A DNA stretch of 64,000 nt from Firmicutes bacterium UBA5201 (GCA_002412775.1 DHVT01000001.1:62001-126000), one strand, 5' to 3'. Counted from the stretch's first letter, positions 39,556 through 48,866 are shown. Program-made: numbers and translations. The notes: generated by a model from the sequence alone, not told the origin.

Positions 39556-40306
39556 TGCAAGAAATCGATTCTACAGATGGATATTCGTTTTTCTGATACT
39601 GGTTTCATGGGAGTTCATCGCGCGTTCAGGGATCTTTACCCAATCACTTTTCCCCAGTATGTTCAGTGTCATTAAAAGGCTTCTGGTGCTCATCACCAAA
39701 GAAAAACTTTTACTTAAGACAGCATATAGCATATCACTCGTCTTACTTGCGATGGGTGCGAGTTTGGTGATTTCAACCATACTCATCCTAACGGGAAGAA
39801 AATTTCAGTGGATCGGCACGAATGTCGAACTCATGAATTCTGTCGCATCACCTCTTCCGGGAATCGCAATATTGCCACTTGTCATATTGTGGCTTGGAGT
39901 CCGCCAGGAAGCCATGTTTTTCATCATGATCCACGCGACACTTTGGCCGATGTGGCGTCAATTGAGTTTGGGGGTGGATCGTCTTCATTTAAGATACAAT
40001 CGTTTTGAAAAGGCCTTTGTTCTTTCTCCATTGAGACGCTTTTACCACATTTATTGTCTTGGGATCACTGAGGATTTGATAGCCGCAATGAGTGTTTCTT
40101 GGAGCAGGGGCTGGCGTGCGCTGATCAGTGTGGAGATGATATTCGGGATTGTCGGGACACAAACGGGATTGGGTTGGATGATATATGAAAGGCGCATGTA
40201 TATGGATACTGAAGGCCTATATGCAGGGCTCATTGTGATTGCGCTCTGTGGCATCCTGTTTGAGTCTTTGATCTTCAAAAAACGCAACTTGAGGAGAATG
40301 ACATGA
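39545..40306 (+). CDS. ABC importer permease (SsuC/TauC type)
   Basis: 253-aa permease with about six helices. The EAA-type coupling loop appears as EKAFVLSPLRRFYHIYCLGI, and SWSRGWRALISVEMIFG follows, as in SsuC-like proteins. ATG 39545 after GGAGA, inside the end of the preceding gene; the longer frame to 39503 would overlap more. It overlaps the ATPase gene by 4 bp. The three genes form one importer. Confidence 0.9.
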   Translation: MDNNARNRFYRWIFVFLILVSWEFIARSGIFTQSLFPSMFSVIKRLLVLITKEKLLLKTAYSISLVLLAMGASLVISTILILTGRKFQWIGTNVELMNSVASPLPGIAILPLVILWLGVRQEAMFFIMIHATLWPMWRQLSLGVDRLHLRYNRFEKAFVLSPLRRFYHIYCLGITEDLIAAMSVSWSRGWRALISVEMIFGIVGTQTGLGWMIYERRMYMDTEGLYAGLIVIALCGILFESLIFKKRNLRRMT

Positions 40307-40908
40307 AACCACTGATCACTGTGACAAAACTTGGCAAGAAATTTGGTGGGGATTACATCATAAAAGACTTCAATCTTGTTTTGTATGAAAATGAGATTGT
40401 CGTCATCATGGGGCGCTCGGGAATCGGTAAAAGCACACTCCTCAATATCATAGGAAAACTTGAGCCTCACGACACTGGAGAAATCATGTATGATGATAGT
40501 GTCTTCGATGGGATTGGAGTTCCATTTCCTTTTGTGTTTCAAGAGATGGAAACTTTATTGCCTTGGAAAACCGTAAGACAAAATATCGCTCTAGTCAACC
40601 CAAAAGCTTCTGCTGATTCTCTGGATGATTTGATAGAAAGTGTGGGTCTTACAGCTCATCAGGACAAATATCCCCACGAACTGTCAGGAGGAATGAAGCA
40701 AAGGGTTGGAATTGCAAGAGCGCTCATTTGTGCCTCAAAGGTACTCCTCATGGATGAACCCTTTGGCAGTTTGGACAGGGAAATGAGATTGAGGCTTCAG
40801 GAGTTGTTGCTGAGCATCCAAAAAAAGTATGCGCTCAGCATCTTGTTTGTAACTCATGATGAAGAGGAGGCAAAGCAAATCGGAAATAGAATACTGACGA
40901 TAGAATAA
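40303..40908 (+). CDS. ABC importer ATPase (SsuB/TauB type)
   Basis: 201-aa ATPase with Walker A GRSGIGKST, Q-loop FQEMETLLPWKTV, signature LSGGMKQR, Walker B VLLMDEPFGSLD and H-loop VTHDEEEA. It is shorter than most SsuB/TauB proteins (about 240-260 aa), ending soon after the H-loop, but all catalytic motifs are present. Third gene of the importer operon. Confidence 0.92.
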   Translation: MKPLITVTKLGKKFGGDYIIKDFNLVLYENEIVVIMGRSGIGKSTLLNIIGKLEPHDTGEIMYDDSVFDGIGVPFPFVFQEMETLLPWKTVRQNIALVNPKASADSLDDLIESVGLTAHQDKYPHELSGGMKQRVGIARALICASKVLLMDEPFGSLDREMRLRLQELLLSIQKKYALSILFVTHDEEEAKQIGNRILTIE

Positions 40909-40942
40909 AAAAAGGGAGACCCAACAGGAGTCTCCTTTAGTA
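40908..40942. terminator. Bidirectional terminator
   Basis: AAAGGGAGAC / GTCTCCTTT stem with A-run and T-containing flanks between the convergent importer and thioredoxin-reductase-like genes. Confidence 0.75.
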
Positions 40943-40956
40943 ATATAGAAGGGGGA

Positions 40957-42180
40957 TTATAAAGCGTTTTTGATGGCAACTTCGTCAAGCGCATAAATCT
41001 TTTCGGAGATTTTGCCTTCTTTGACGATGACGATTGCCGGAACTTGTTCAACTTTGAGCATCAAAGCCAAACCGTTGGATTTATAAGTGTCGATTCTACT
41101 GACAGCGATATTGCCGTTATGACTTTTCTCGATGGCTTCAATTGTTCCGAGAAATTCTCTTGATGGTGCATCGATTGCATTGTAGACATAGATCATTCCT
41201 GTCTTTTCGCTTTGCATGATTTTTGTATCGAAAAATTCTTTTTCAGCGATGTAACGCTCTGCAACTGTACCGGCGATGGCACCATCACCTACAGCGGTTG
41301 CGATTTGCTTGAGGTATTTATCCGTAACGTCTCCGATGGCGAAAACACCTTCGAGTTCGGTTTCTTTCTTCTCATTGACTGTGATGTATTTTTGTCTGGT
41401 GAGCGTCAATTGGTCTTCAAAGAGTTCAGAGTTTGGAAGGTATCCGATGAACTCAAAACAGCTGTCACTTACAAGTGGAATCTCGTCACCGTTCTTGATG
41501 TTTTTAAGTACCACTGTCTCGAGGTGGTCATTGCCTTCAAATCTGGATACTACAGAGTTCCACACAAACTCCATTTTGGGGTTTGAAAATGCGGCTTCTT
41601 TAGCGATTTCGTTACAGTCCATTTTAGGATAATCATGCATAACTGAAACAGTGACTTTGTCCGCAAATTTGGTGAGGAACATCCCTTCCTCAATCGCAGC
41701 ATCGCCGGATCCTATTACGACTACATGCTTGCCGGTATTTGCAGCCGCATCACACGTGGCGCAAAAGCTTATGCCTTTGTCAAAGAGGAATTTTTCTTCA
41801 TTTTCAGCGCCAGTTGTTCTGGATCGTCCACCGGTTGCTATGATGACAGCTTTTGCGATGTATTTATTTCTAAACGTTTCAACGATTTTTTCTTCTCCTT
41901 TCAAATCGACGCTTGTAACAGCGGTCAATTTGAAGTCAACGCCCATATTTTTAGCTTGCTCTTTCATGAGGTTGGTGATTTCTTCGCCTTTTGGTGCGGT
42001 TGGAAATCCAGGGTAGTTTGCAATTTCATTTGTATAGGTTGCCAAACCACCGATTAGAGCTTTTTCGAGCAATAATGTATTAAGTCTGGCACGACCTGTA
42101 TAGATCGCCGCACTGAGTCCTGCTGGGCCACCACCGATGATCACCACGTCATAATGTTCGGTTACTTTTTCTCTTGCCAT
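40957..42180 (-). CDS. Thioredoxin-reductase-like flavoenzyme with degenerate thioredoxin domain
   Basis: 407-aa protein. Residues 1-310 are a TrxR-like FAD/NAD(P)H enzyme: GGGPAGLSAA, redox pair CATC (Cys140, Cys143), VIGSGDAAIEE and FAIGDVTD. The last ~85 residues fold like thioredoxin (cis-Pro VPAIVIV), but the CxxC site is replaced (AIDAPSREF), so it cannot do thiol exchange itself. It is last in an operon with two YeeE/YedE half-proteins and TusA, so reduction of persulfide or a sulfur carrier is more likely than of ordinary thioredoxin. Confidence 0.88.
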   Translation of the reverse strand: MAREKVTEHYDVVIIGGGPAGLSAAIYTGRARLNTLLLEKALIGGLATYTNEIANYPGFPTAPKGEEITNLMKEQAKNMGVDFKLTAVTSVDLKGEEKIVETFRNKYIAKAVIIATGGRSRTTGAENEEKFLFDKGISFCATCDAAANTGKHVVVIGSGDAAIEEGMFLTKFADKVTVSVMHDYPKMDCNEIAKEAAFSNPKMEFVWNSVVSRFEGNDHLETVVLKNIKNGDEIPLVSDSCFEFIGYLPNSELFEDQLTLTRQKYITVNEKKETELEGVFAIGDVTDKYLKQIATAVGDGAIAGTVAERYIAEKEFFDTKIMQSEKTGMIYVYNAIDAPSREFLGTIEAIEKSHNGNIAVSRIDTYKSNGLALMLKVEQVPAIVIVKEGKISEKIYALDEVAIKNAL

Positions 42181-42238
42181 TGATTTAAGCCTCCATATGA
42201 ATGGAGCGATTGCGACGACGCAATCGCCCTAAATTAAA

Positions 42239-42799
42239 TTACATGAAATATTTCACTAAAAGTTTGCTGCCGATTACCGCGCCTACGAAAAGGCTGAGCG
42301 CAAATACCCATCCGGATAGTGCGAGTGATGAGATGCCACTGTAAAAGGCACCGATGTTACAGCCAAGAGCAAGTCTTGCTCCGTAACCCATCATGAGTCC
42401 ACCGACTACCGCAGCAACAATCTGCTTTACAGATTTGATCTTCTTGATTTTGAATCCTGATGCGATCAATGTTGCAGCTAAGGCACCTGTGATAATACCG
42501 ATATTACGCCATGATTCCGGATGGTTCAAAATACCGTTTTCCAGAGTGGCTTGTGCACCTGAACTCGCGAAGTAGTACCACTTGTCAACATTTCCTCCGA
42601 CAGCCCTGAAGAGCCAAGCTCCCCAGTATGCAAAAGTACCCGAGACCCCCCAAGGGTTACCAGTGACGGCGAGTGTGACAATTTGGAATAATGAAAGCAG
42701 GAGAGCAGCAGTCACATAAGGAAATGCATTTTTCCCCCATCTCACATAATATTCATTTGACTTTACTCGATCAAAGAATTTCTTTTTATCATCTGCCAA
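42239..42799 (-). CDS. YeeE/YedE (DUF395) thiosulfate-uptake half-protein B
   Basis: 186-aa membrane protein with about five helices and the conserved GARLALGCNIGAFYSGI, the Cys-bearing half-repeat of the TsuA/YeeE family that passes thiosulfate through the membrane by transient Cys contacts. A full TsuA has both halves in one chain; here half A is a separate gene at 43108-43791. GGAGGTG upstream of the start. Together the two halves should form one pore. TusA is encoded between them. Confidence 0.88.
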   Translation of the reverse strand: MADDKKKFFDRVKSNEYYVRWGKNAFPYVTAALLLSLFQIVTLAVTGNPWGVSGTFAYWGAWLFRAVGGNVDKWYYFASSGAQATLENGILNHPESWRNIGIITGALAATLIASGFKIKKIKSVKQIVAAVVGGLMMGYGARLALGCNIGAFYSGISSLALSGWVFALSLFVGAVIGSKLLVKYFM

Positions 42800-42838
42800 T
42801 TTACGACACCTCCAAATTTGGTGTTATTATACTTGTAA

Positions 42839-43066
42839 TTACTTAGTTTTTTCGATGATTACTTCCCATTCTCCGTCATCAACTTCTTCGACTTCAACAT
42901 TGTAACCGTCTTTTCTTGCCCACTCAGGTAAATTTTTCATTGCGCAGCTGTGGTCGATCTGAACAATCAGCACATCGCCGATTTCTAATTCCTTGATTTT
43001 GTTTTGAGCTTTCACTAAAGGTACTGGACATGCTTCTCCGAAACAATCTAAGATAACTTCTTTCAT
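42839..43066 (-). CDS. tusA: TusA-like sulfur carrier (copy 1)
   Basis: 75-aa TusA/YeeD family protein. DCFGEACPVPLVKAQ holds the persulfide-carrying Cys in CPxP, and a second Cys lies in DHSCAMKNLP. It should take sulfur from the YeeE pore or a rhodanese and pass it on in the cytosol. GAGGAAAAAAAA lies before the ATG. It sits between the two YeeE halves, the typical YeeD-YeeE layout. Confidence 0.93.
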   Translation of the reverse strand: MKEVILDCFGEACPVPLVKAQNKIKELEIGDVLIVQIDHSCAMKNLPEWARKDGYNVEVEEVDDGEWEVIIEKTK

Positions 43067-43107
43067 TTTTTTTTCCTCCTGAATTTTAATTTTTAATTTG
43101 GGTAAAA

Positions 43108-43791
43108 CTAATGTGATGCGCCTCTTTTTTGCTCGTATTTTTCAGCAAAGATATAGAGCGCTACTAATACTATCATTTGTAATGCCACAGCCCCGAACCA
43201 ACCGAAAAGGTCAGGTAAGAATACTTTTGGGCCTTTGGATATGAAGTTTTCCATCCACCAACCGAAGTCATGTGCACCCCATAGAGAGCCCATCATGAAA
43301 AAGAAGAATGCAATGGTGTTCATTATGAATCCTTCACCGACACGCATCAGTGTTCCAGATGCACATCCGCCTGCAATGACCATGCCAATGCCGAAGATGA
43401 TGCCTCCGAGCACGGTGGCCAAACTGATTGGTGCAACGTAACTCATACCAGGAATCGGTAGACCTGCACTCATATAACCGTATTTGATTGCTGTGAATCC
43501 GATGGTTGTCACAGCTAGAGCGACTATTACTGCTCTTGTGAGTGATGTGCCACCCGTCAAATAAGGGTCACGCATGGAAGCTGTAAAACAGAAACGACCT
43601 TTTTGTAAAATAACACCGAAGGCGTTACCTGTCAGCCAGAAAAATGCAATCGTTGGTGATTTGGTATTGAGCCAAAGTCCGACCAGGGCAACCAATACTA
43701 CCGTGAGAACGCCATATGGAATCTGGTTCTTCTTCGGTTTACGATTAGCTGAAGAGCGTCTTGGTGATGCTGCTTTAGTTTGTTCAGCCAT
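43108..43791 (-). CDS. YeeE/YedE (DUF395) thiosulfate-uptake half-protein A
   Basis: 227-aa membrane protein with about five helices. GRFCFTASMRD and IAGGCASGTLMRVGEG supply the pore cysteines of the first TsuA half. The N-terminal ~30 residues are Lys/Arg-rich and soluble. It is first gene of the sulfur operon (half A, TusA, half B, TrxR-like) and divergent from a LysR regulator. Substrate thiosulfate is inferred from the family; selenium-related YedE proteins exist but usually lie near selenium genes, absent here. Confidence 0.88.
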   Translation of the reverse strand: MAEQTKAASPRRSSANRKPKKNQIPYGVLTVVLVALVGLWLNTKSPTIAFFWLTGNAFGVILQKGRFCFTASMRDPYLTGGTSLTRAVIVALAVTTIGFTAIKYGYMSAGLPIPGMSYVAPISLATVLGGIIFGIGMVIAGGCASGTLMRVGEGFIMNTIAFFFFMMGSLWGAHDFGWWMENFISKGPKVFLPDLFGWFGAVALQMIVLVALYIFAEKYEQKRGASH

Positions 43792-43958
43792 GTTTTCACA
43801 CTCCTAAAAAAAAGTTTGCTATACTCTTAACAATCTCACAAGTTTATGATAACATTTTATCAAGGATTGTATTACAGTATATTTGTGAAGCAGTATAAGA
43901 AAAACCGATAGCCAGATTTAAGCAACATAAGGCATGATAAATATGAAAGAGGTGACGT

Positions 43959-44858
43959 ATGAATCTGACCGCACTAGAGTACTTTAGAGAAGTGGTTGAA
44001 ACGAAAAGCATATCCAAGGTGGCAATGAATCGTCACATCTCACAGTCGGCGCTCAGTCAAAACATTCATAAACTGGAGGACGAAGTGGGTTATCAACTGC
44101 TGGAGAGAAGCAATAAAGGTGTCGAACCCACAGAGGCAGGACGGATTCTTTTTACTTACTCAGGCACGATGCTCAGAATCTATAAGAAAATGCAAGAAGA
44201 ACTGGAGGCGTTGACGCACAGCACCGAAAACATCAGAATCAACGGATATTTGTCATTGGTGGACTATTCACTTCCATGCGTTCTTTATAAAGTCAAAAAA
44301 AAATATCCCAAATATACATTTGAGATGCATGCCAAAGGCAATATGGATTCCATAACGGATTTGCTCAACGAACTCACGGACCTGTGTTTTGTGACGGAAG
44401 AACCTTGTGACAATCGATTGGAATTTGAAAAGATCGGCAAAGAGAAGATTGTTCTCGTTGCCAATTACAATTCGAGGATTCCGGACAAAATAGATGTCAG
44501 AGATCTTCAAAAATATGAAATGGTCCTATTGGATGACAATGCGCTGACAATATCGAATTTCTTGAAGCACAAGTTGAAGAACTTTGATATGTCCATCGAC
44601 CAGATTCCGATCATGTTTAAAGTGGATTCGATTCCCGCGGCCAAATCATCAGTGACCAACAACTTAGGGATCTGTTTTCTACCTTACATGTCCGTGAAAA
44701 AAGAAATCTATGAGAAGCGTTTCAAACTCATAGAAGTGGAAAATTGCAATTTGGACTACAATATATATTTGGTTTCAAGGTCGAAGGCGGAAAGAGACCG
44801 TCCTACGACAGACGTATACCATTATTTTGTCGATAACGGAGAAAAAGATTTCTGCTAA
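43959..44858 (+). CDS. LysR-family regulator of the sulfur operon
   Basis: 299-aa regulator: N-terminal helix-turn-helix (MNLTALEYFREVVETKSISK, SQSALSQNIHKLEDEVG) and a C-terminal co-inducer domain (about 90-295). GAGGTGACGT precedes the ATG. It is divergent from the YeeE-TusA operon with a 167-bp gap, so it most likely controls it in response to a sulfur metabolite, as CysB-like and related proteins do. Its 3' end overlaps the convergent second TusA gene by 4 bp. Confidence 0.9.
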   Translation: MNLTALEYFREVVETKSISKVAMNRHISQSALSQNIHKLEDEVGYQLLERSNKGVEPTEAGRILFTYSGTMLRIYKKMQEELEALTHSTENIRINGYLSLVDYSLPCVLYKVKKKYPKYTFEMHAKGNMDSITDLLNELTDLCFVTEEPCDNRLEFEKIGKEKIVLVANYNSRIPDKIDVRDLQKYEMVLLDDNALTISNFLKHKLKNFDMSIDQIPIMFKVDSIPAAKSSVTNNLGICFLPYMSVKKEIYEKRFKLIEVENCNLDYNIYLVSRSKAERDRPTTDVYHYFVDNGEKDFC

Positions 44859-45076
44859 AAGGGTTTGGTGATTACAATTTCCCAGACGCCGTTCATCACT
44901 TCTTCGATTTTGTACTCGATATTTGTCTTTTTGAGGGCTTCTTGTATGGATTCGATGACACAACTGTGATCGACGACCATTTCAAAGGATTCGCCCGGAC
45001 TCAGCAGTTTGATTTCATGTTGCATTTTCAGTAAGGGAATCGGGCAAATGTCTCCAAAGCAATCGAGCTTGATCAT
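44855..45076 (-). CDS. TusA-like sulfur carrier (copy 2)
   Basis: 73-aa paralog of the TusA at 42839. DCFGDICPIPLLKMQHEIK carries the CPxP Cys and DHSCVIESI the second Cys. It stands alone, convergent with the LysR gene, and its start at 45076 precedes the divergent glycosyltransferase gene. GAGGAAC upstream. It may serve a different donor or acceptor from copy 1. Confidence 0.92.
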   Translation of the reverse strand: MIKLDCFGDICPIPLLKMQHEIKLLSPGESFEMVVDHSCVIESIQEALKKTNIEYKIEEVMNGVWEIVITKPF

Positions 45077-45177
45077 ATTTGTTCCTCACAGTTTTTACGG
45101 ATTTGTTTGACAAAATATTATCTAAGCACATTATATCAGATGGCCATGCAGGTTTCAATGCAAGTAGTGGAGGCATT

Positions 45178-45930
45178 ATGAAGTTTTCGATTTTGATTCC
45201 GGTTTATAACAGTGAAAAGTCCATTCCCAAGCTCGTTGATGAAATCAGGGGCTTTTTCTCAATGAGAAACGAAAGCTATGAAATTGTTTTTGTGGATGAT
45301 TGCAGCACTGATGGCAGCTGGGCTGAAATTGAGAGAATGTGTGCCGGCTTTGATCAGATCAGGGGACTTCATATGGATCGCAATCGGGGACAACAGATGG
45401 CCCTTTATTGGGGGCTTAAATATTGTGAAGGCGACTATGCAGTGACTATGGATGATGATTTGCAGCATGACATATTGGATCTCGATTTGTTGATCAGATG
45501 TGCTGAAAGAGGTTCGGATCTTGTTTTTGGAATATATGATGCCTATGGAAGCAATGGAATCCGATCAAAAGGGTCATCGATTGTCGGGCATTTTTTCAAG
45601 AAAAATTATCCGAATTTGAATGGCAGACGCGTCAGCAGTTATAGGCTCATCCACAAATCGGTTTATCAATCTTTGAATCAAAGGGAACTTGATTTTGTCT
45701 ATCTGAGTGCCGAACTTCTAATAATTTCAAAATCAGTAGGCAATGTATTTGTGAAACGCCGTGAAAGGCAGTATGGAGAGTCCGGATATACTTTAAGAAA
45801 ATGTGTTGCAATTGCATTGAAACTCAATATTTATTATGGAATGCCAGTATTGAAACATCTGCGGAAGGTTGGTACAAATGAAACGTGTGTTGATGGTCGG
45901 TGCGGGAAGTTGTCAAATCAATGGGATTAA
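45178..45930 (+). CDS. Glycosyltransferase family 2
   Basis: 250-aa GT-A fold enzyme. SILIPVYNSEKSI begins the nucleotide-sugar domain, VDDCSTDGSW and MDDDLQHD (DxD) bind metal, and YGESGYTLRK is near the acceptor site, as in dolichol-phosphate-mannose/ArnC-like enzymes. There are no C-terminal membrane helices. GGAGG before ATG 45178. Its last 53 bp overlap the ATP-grasp gene in another frame. Probably transfers a sugar to a lipid or surface polymer, perhaps with the GT39-like protein downstream. Confidence 0.9.
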   Translation: MKFSILIPVYNSEKSIPKLVDEIRGFFSMRNESYEIVFVDDCSTDGSWAEIERMCAGFDQIRGLHMDRNRGQQMALYWGLKYCEGDYAVTMDDDLQHDILDLDLLIRCAERGSDLVFGIYDAYGSNGIRSKGSSIVGHFFKKNYPNLNGRRVSSYRLIHKSVYQSLNQRELDFVYLSAELLIISKSVGNVFVKRRERQYGESGYTLRKCVAIALKLNIYYGMPVLKHLRKVGTNETCVDGRCGKLSNQWD

Positions 45931-47140
45931 GAGACTGAAGGCCATGGGCTACCAAACGATCGTTGCCGATTACAGCGCTTCGTCAGGAGGCAAACAGCTT
46001 GCGGATATCGCTGTGCTTGCGGATGCATTCGATGCAAAGGCGATAGAACGCTGCGCTCAAGAATATAAAGTGGATGCCATCATGACCGTAGGCACAGACC
46101 AACCGGTTTTGACAGTGGCGCTCGCAGCTGAAAAGAGTGGCCTTTACACGTTCATTCCATCGGCTACCGCACTTGAAGTGACCAATAAGAAGTGGATGAA
46201 ACGCATATTCCTCGAACATGACATTCCTACAGCCCCTTTTACGCTTCTTTCCAAAATGGATTCTGTGGAGGAAACCGTTCAATTCGAGGGACCTTATGTC
46301 GTGAAACCCATTGATTCACAAGGCCAACGAGGTATATTCAAACTCAATGACCTGAAAGCTGTAGAGTCCTCATTGGATCAAGTCCTGAGGTACTCGCGAT
46401 CAGATGAGATATTGGTGGAGCAATTTTATGACAATGATGAAGTGACCGTCAGCGGTTGGGTTCATGACGGCAAAGTCAAAGTGCTTACACTTACGGATCG
46501 AGTGACTTTTTCTCCGGAACAAAATATCGGTGTTTGCACCTCGCATGAATATCCGAGCAAATACTCAGTAAGATATGGACAGGAAATCACTGCGCTATCA
46601 GAAAAGATTTGTAAAGTTTTTCATATTGGCGAAGGGCCAATCTATTTTCAGTTTCTGATTGGTGCTGGTGGCGTTCTGGTCAACGAAATTGCGTGTCGTT
46701 TGGGTGGGGCTTATGAAGATGTGACCATTCCATATGCCACAGGAGTGGATGTGTTGGAACTCAACATACTTGGTGTCTCGGAACGCGCACTTTATGAGGA
46801 CCGGATAAAACACATTTATTGCAAAGGAACAGAAATGGTCAAACCCTTCAGTACCCAGCTTTTCTTTTGCAGGTCCGGTAAGGTGCACGAGATGACTTCA
46901 ATCGATCAAGTGAAAGCGATGCCCTTTATTCTTGATGCGGGCTACAATTTTGAAACCGGAGATGAGATTCCTGAAACCGAGAACGCTTCCGCTCGTGTTG
47001 GGTACGCAGTAATCATAGGAAGGGATGAAGATGAACTTCAAAAAAACATTTCGATGTTTTATGATCTTGTTGAAGTGCGAAATGAAACGGGAGACAATTT
47101 AATGATCAGGCAAAAAAGAAATCGCATCGAATCCTTTTGA
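45878..47140 (+). CDS. ATP-grasp carboxylate-amine ligase-like protein
   Basis: 420-aa enzyme with N-terminal MLMVGAGSCQ-type Rossmann part, central ATP-grasp fold (about 110-300, PYVVKPIDSQGQRGIF, ILVEQF, VNEIACRLGGAYED) and a C-terminal extension. It should form an amide or thioester-like bond through an acyl phosphate. It begins inside the end of the glycosyltransferase gene (ATG 45878, GGAAGG upstream), so both probably work on one surface sugar or cell-wall pathway. Substrate unknown. Confidence 0.88.
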   Translation: MKRVLMVGAGSCQINGIKRLKAMGYQTIVADYSASSGGKQLADIAVLADAFDAKAIERCAQEYKVDAIMTVGTDQPVLTVALAAEKSGLYTFIPSATALEVTNKKWMKRIFLEHDIPTAPFTLLSKMDSVEETVQFEGPYVVKPIDSQGQRGIFKLNDLKAVESSLDQVLRYSRSDEILVEQFYDNDEVTVSGWVHDGKVKVLTLTDRVTFSPEQNIGVCTSHEYPSKYSVRYGQEITALSEKICKVFHIGEGPIYFQFLIGAGGVLVNEIACRLGGAYEDVTIPYATGVDVLELNILGVSERALYEDRIKHIYCKGTEMVKPFSTQLFFCRSGKVHEMTSIDQVKAMPFILDAGYNFETGDEIPETENASARVGYAVIIGRDEDELQKNISMFYDLVEVRNETGDNLMIRQKRNRIESF

Positions 47141-47145
47141 TCAAA

Positions 47146-48687
47146 TCAATTGGAATTGATGCGATATATTTTTGTCTGCCATGGAAATGTTCCTGCATAT
47201 CTGGTGATCCGCATGGCGTACACTGGGTTGTCGACTGTCCCCACCAAAGTTGTGGAGGTATCCAGAAACTCGATCATATCTTGATAATAGGAAATATCCA
47301 CATAGAGGAAATCCCACTTTGGACTGGTCTTGGCCAGGTAGTCCATTTCGTCATGAATGAGGATGTATTCGATGGCATTTGTCCTAACAAAAGACTCGAA
47401 GTCATGGCCGTTATCAACGAGAAAGCCCAAATTTCTGACGTCGATGAAATTTCTGTTTTCAAATGCTGTGATCATGTTCAGGTTGCCCAGCACACGAGCT
47501 TCCTTTGGCACATGGGACTGAATGTCCTTGATGACGTCTTCATAAGAACGATAGTAGGGCATTTCAGAGTAATATTGGTCCACGTTGCTATATAGGTGAA
47601 ATGAGGCAACTGCTATCAATAAAAGCGGTATCCAGAATCTTTTACGAGTGAAAGGTTCAATGTATTCACTGATGAGCAAGATCAGAAAGGGCATGATGAA
47701 AACTACTGAAGTCTGATTGTATCGGCCGATGATGAAAATACCGATTCCCAGTGCGGTGATGATGGCAAGTTGATTGAGTGCACTACCGAAGTTGTCGCGC
47801 TTGTTCCTGAAAAGGAGGTAAGGCATGCCGAGCAAGGATATACCGATCAGAATCAACTCCGGCTTGATGTTATAAAGGTCGTAGGTGCCTCCGATGCGAT
47901 GAAACAATTTGTACCAAAACCAGTAGAAACCTTCAAGTCTTGATAGGGGCGGTGCATCAACTCCGAGCGATGAACCGAATTCAAAATACTTGCTGATGAT
48001 TTCGGGGTTCCATGACAAACCGACGATCAGATAGACGATCACTCCGCCAATTGTGAAACCTATGAGTTTCATCAAGTCCTTGAGTGGTCGTTCCCTCATG
48101 AGAATCTGAGAAGTCATGAGAGCGGCAGAGGTCATGCCGATCAGAAAGCTGTTCGGATGGATTCCCATCCCTAGAAGGATCACAATGCCATAAGCGATTG
48201 GATTGAGTTTTTTCGATTGGATGAGATAGATATTGAGGAGCATGAAAAACAAGACCCATGTTTCCTGTCTGCCCGTGTGCGCACTGGCGATGAACTGGAT
48301 ATTCAGCGACAGTAGAGCAGATAGGGTCAGTGCTGTCCATTTGCAGTTGAATCGATTCTGAGCCAGCTTATAGAAAATCACGAGGGAAAGCAGACCGCCA
48401 ATGAGCGAGACGAAGCGCATTGCGAATACCGTGCCGCCCAAAACAAAGTAAATTCCGGCCTGTATGCTGTGATACAGCCATCTGAAAGGGTGTACGACCC
48501 GTGGATACAAGTTGTAAAAAGGTTCCGTCACTTGGAACGATCCAGATGTGACCATTTCCTCGGTGAGGCCTTTCAGCCATAGTTCATCGGAATGGACATT
48601 AGGAAAAGCGGTTAGTGTTTGAATATTAACAAATGCGTACAATACCAAGAATACAATTACCAAAATGGTTTTTCCGTTTATGTTCAT
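47146..48687 (-). CDS. GT39/ArnT-like integral membrane glycosyltransferase
   Basis: 513-aa protein with about 10-12 predicted helices in the N-terminal 370 residues and a soluble C-terminal part. HSDELWLKGL near residue 32 is the acidic HxDE-type loop typical of PMT/ArnT (GT-C) enzymes that use lipid-linked sugars. It is convergent with the ATP-grasp gene, only 5 bp apart. It may use the product of the nearby GT2. Acceptor unknown. Confidence 0.82.
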   Translation of the reverse strand: MNINGKTILVIVFLVLYAFVNIQTLTAFPNVHSDELWLKGLTEEMVTSGSFQVTEPFYNLYPRVVHPFRWLYHSIQAGIYFVLGGTVFAMRFVSLIGGLLSLVIFYKLAQNRFNCKWTALTLSALLSLNIQFIASAHTGRQETWVLFFMLLNIYLIQSKKLNPIAYGIVILLGMGIHPNSFLIGMTSAALMTSQILMRERPLKDLMKLIGFTIGGVIVYLIVGLSWNPEIISKYFEFGSSLGVDAPPLSRLEGFYWFWYKLFHRIGGTYDLYNIKPELILIGISLLGMPYLLFRNKRDNFGSALNQLAIITALGIGIFIIGRYNQTSVVFIMPFLILLISEYIEPFTRKRFWIPLLLIAVASFHLYSNVDQYYSEMPYYRSYEDVIKDIQSHVPKEARVLGNLNMITAFENRNFIDVRNLGFLVDNGHDFESFVRTNAIEYILIHDEMDYLAKTSPKWDFLYVDISYYQDMIEFLDTSTTLVGTVDNPVYAMRITRYAGTFPWQTKIYRINSN

Positions 48688-48846
48688 AATGCTCTACCTT
48701 TAGTGTTTGTCATGCTTTCATAATATCAGCAAGAGGTGATGGTGGCAATAGAGTGTATGTTAAAAAACTATCATTCCAATAAAGAATGCTATATAAGTAA
48801 AAGTGATAACCAATAATATGAAGATAGCATATAATAGTACGTGTAA

Positions 48847-48866
48847 GTGTGAAATAATTATCACAC
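48847..48866. promoter_or_regulatory. Inverted repeat GTGTGA-N8-TCACAC
   Basis: A 6+8+6 inverted repeat with an AT-rich centre, about 43 bp upstream of the predicted start of the rhodanese gene. Its half sites match those of the CRP/FNR box at 12781, but with N8 (counting TGTGA to TCACA) rather than N6 spacing, so the binding protein is uncertain. Confidence 0.5.

Noticed and set aside
40303..40908. Short ABC ATPase as a truncated pseudogene
   Set aside because: All catalytic motifs up to the H-loop are intact and it overlaps the permease in a normal operon; only the C-terminal tail is short.
45869..45930. Frameshift joining the GT2 and ATP-grasp genes
   Set aside because: Both proteins are complete on their own and the ATP-grasp start has its own ribosome site; a 53-bp overlap needs no shift.
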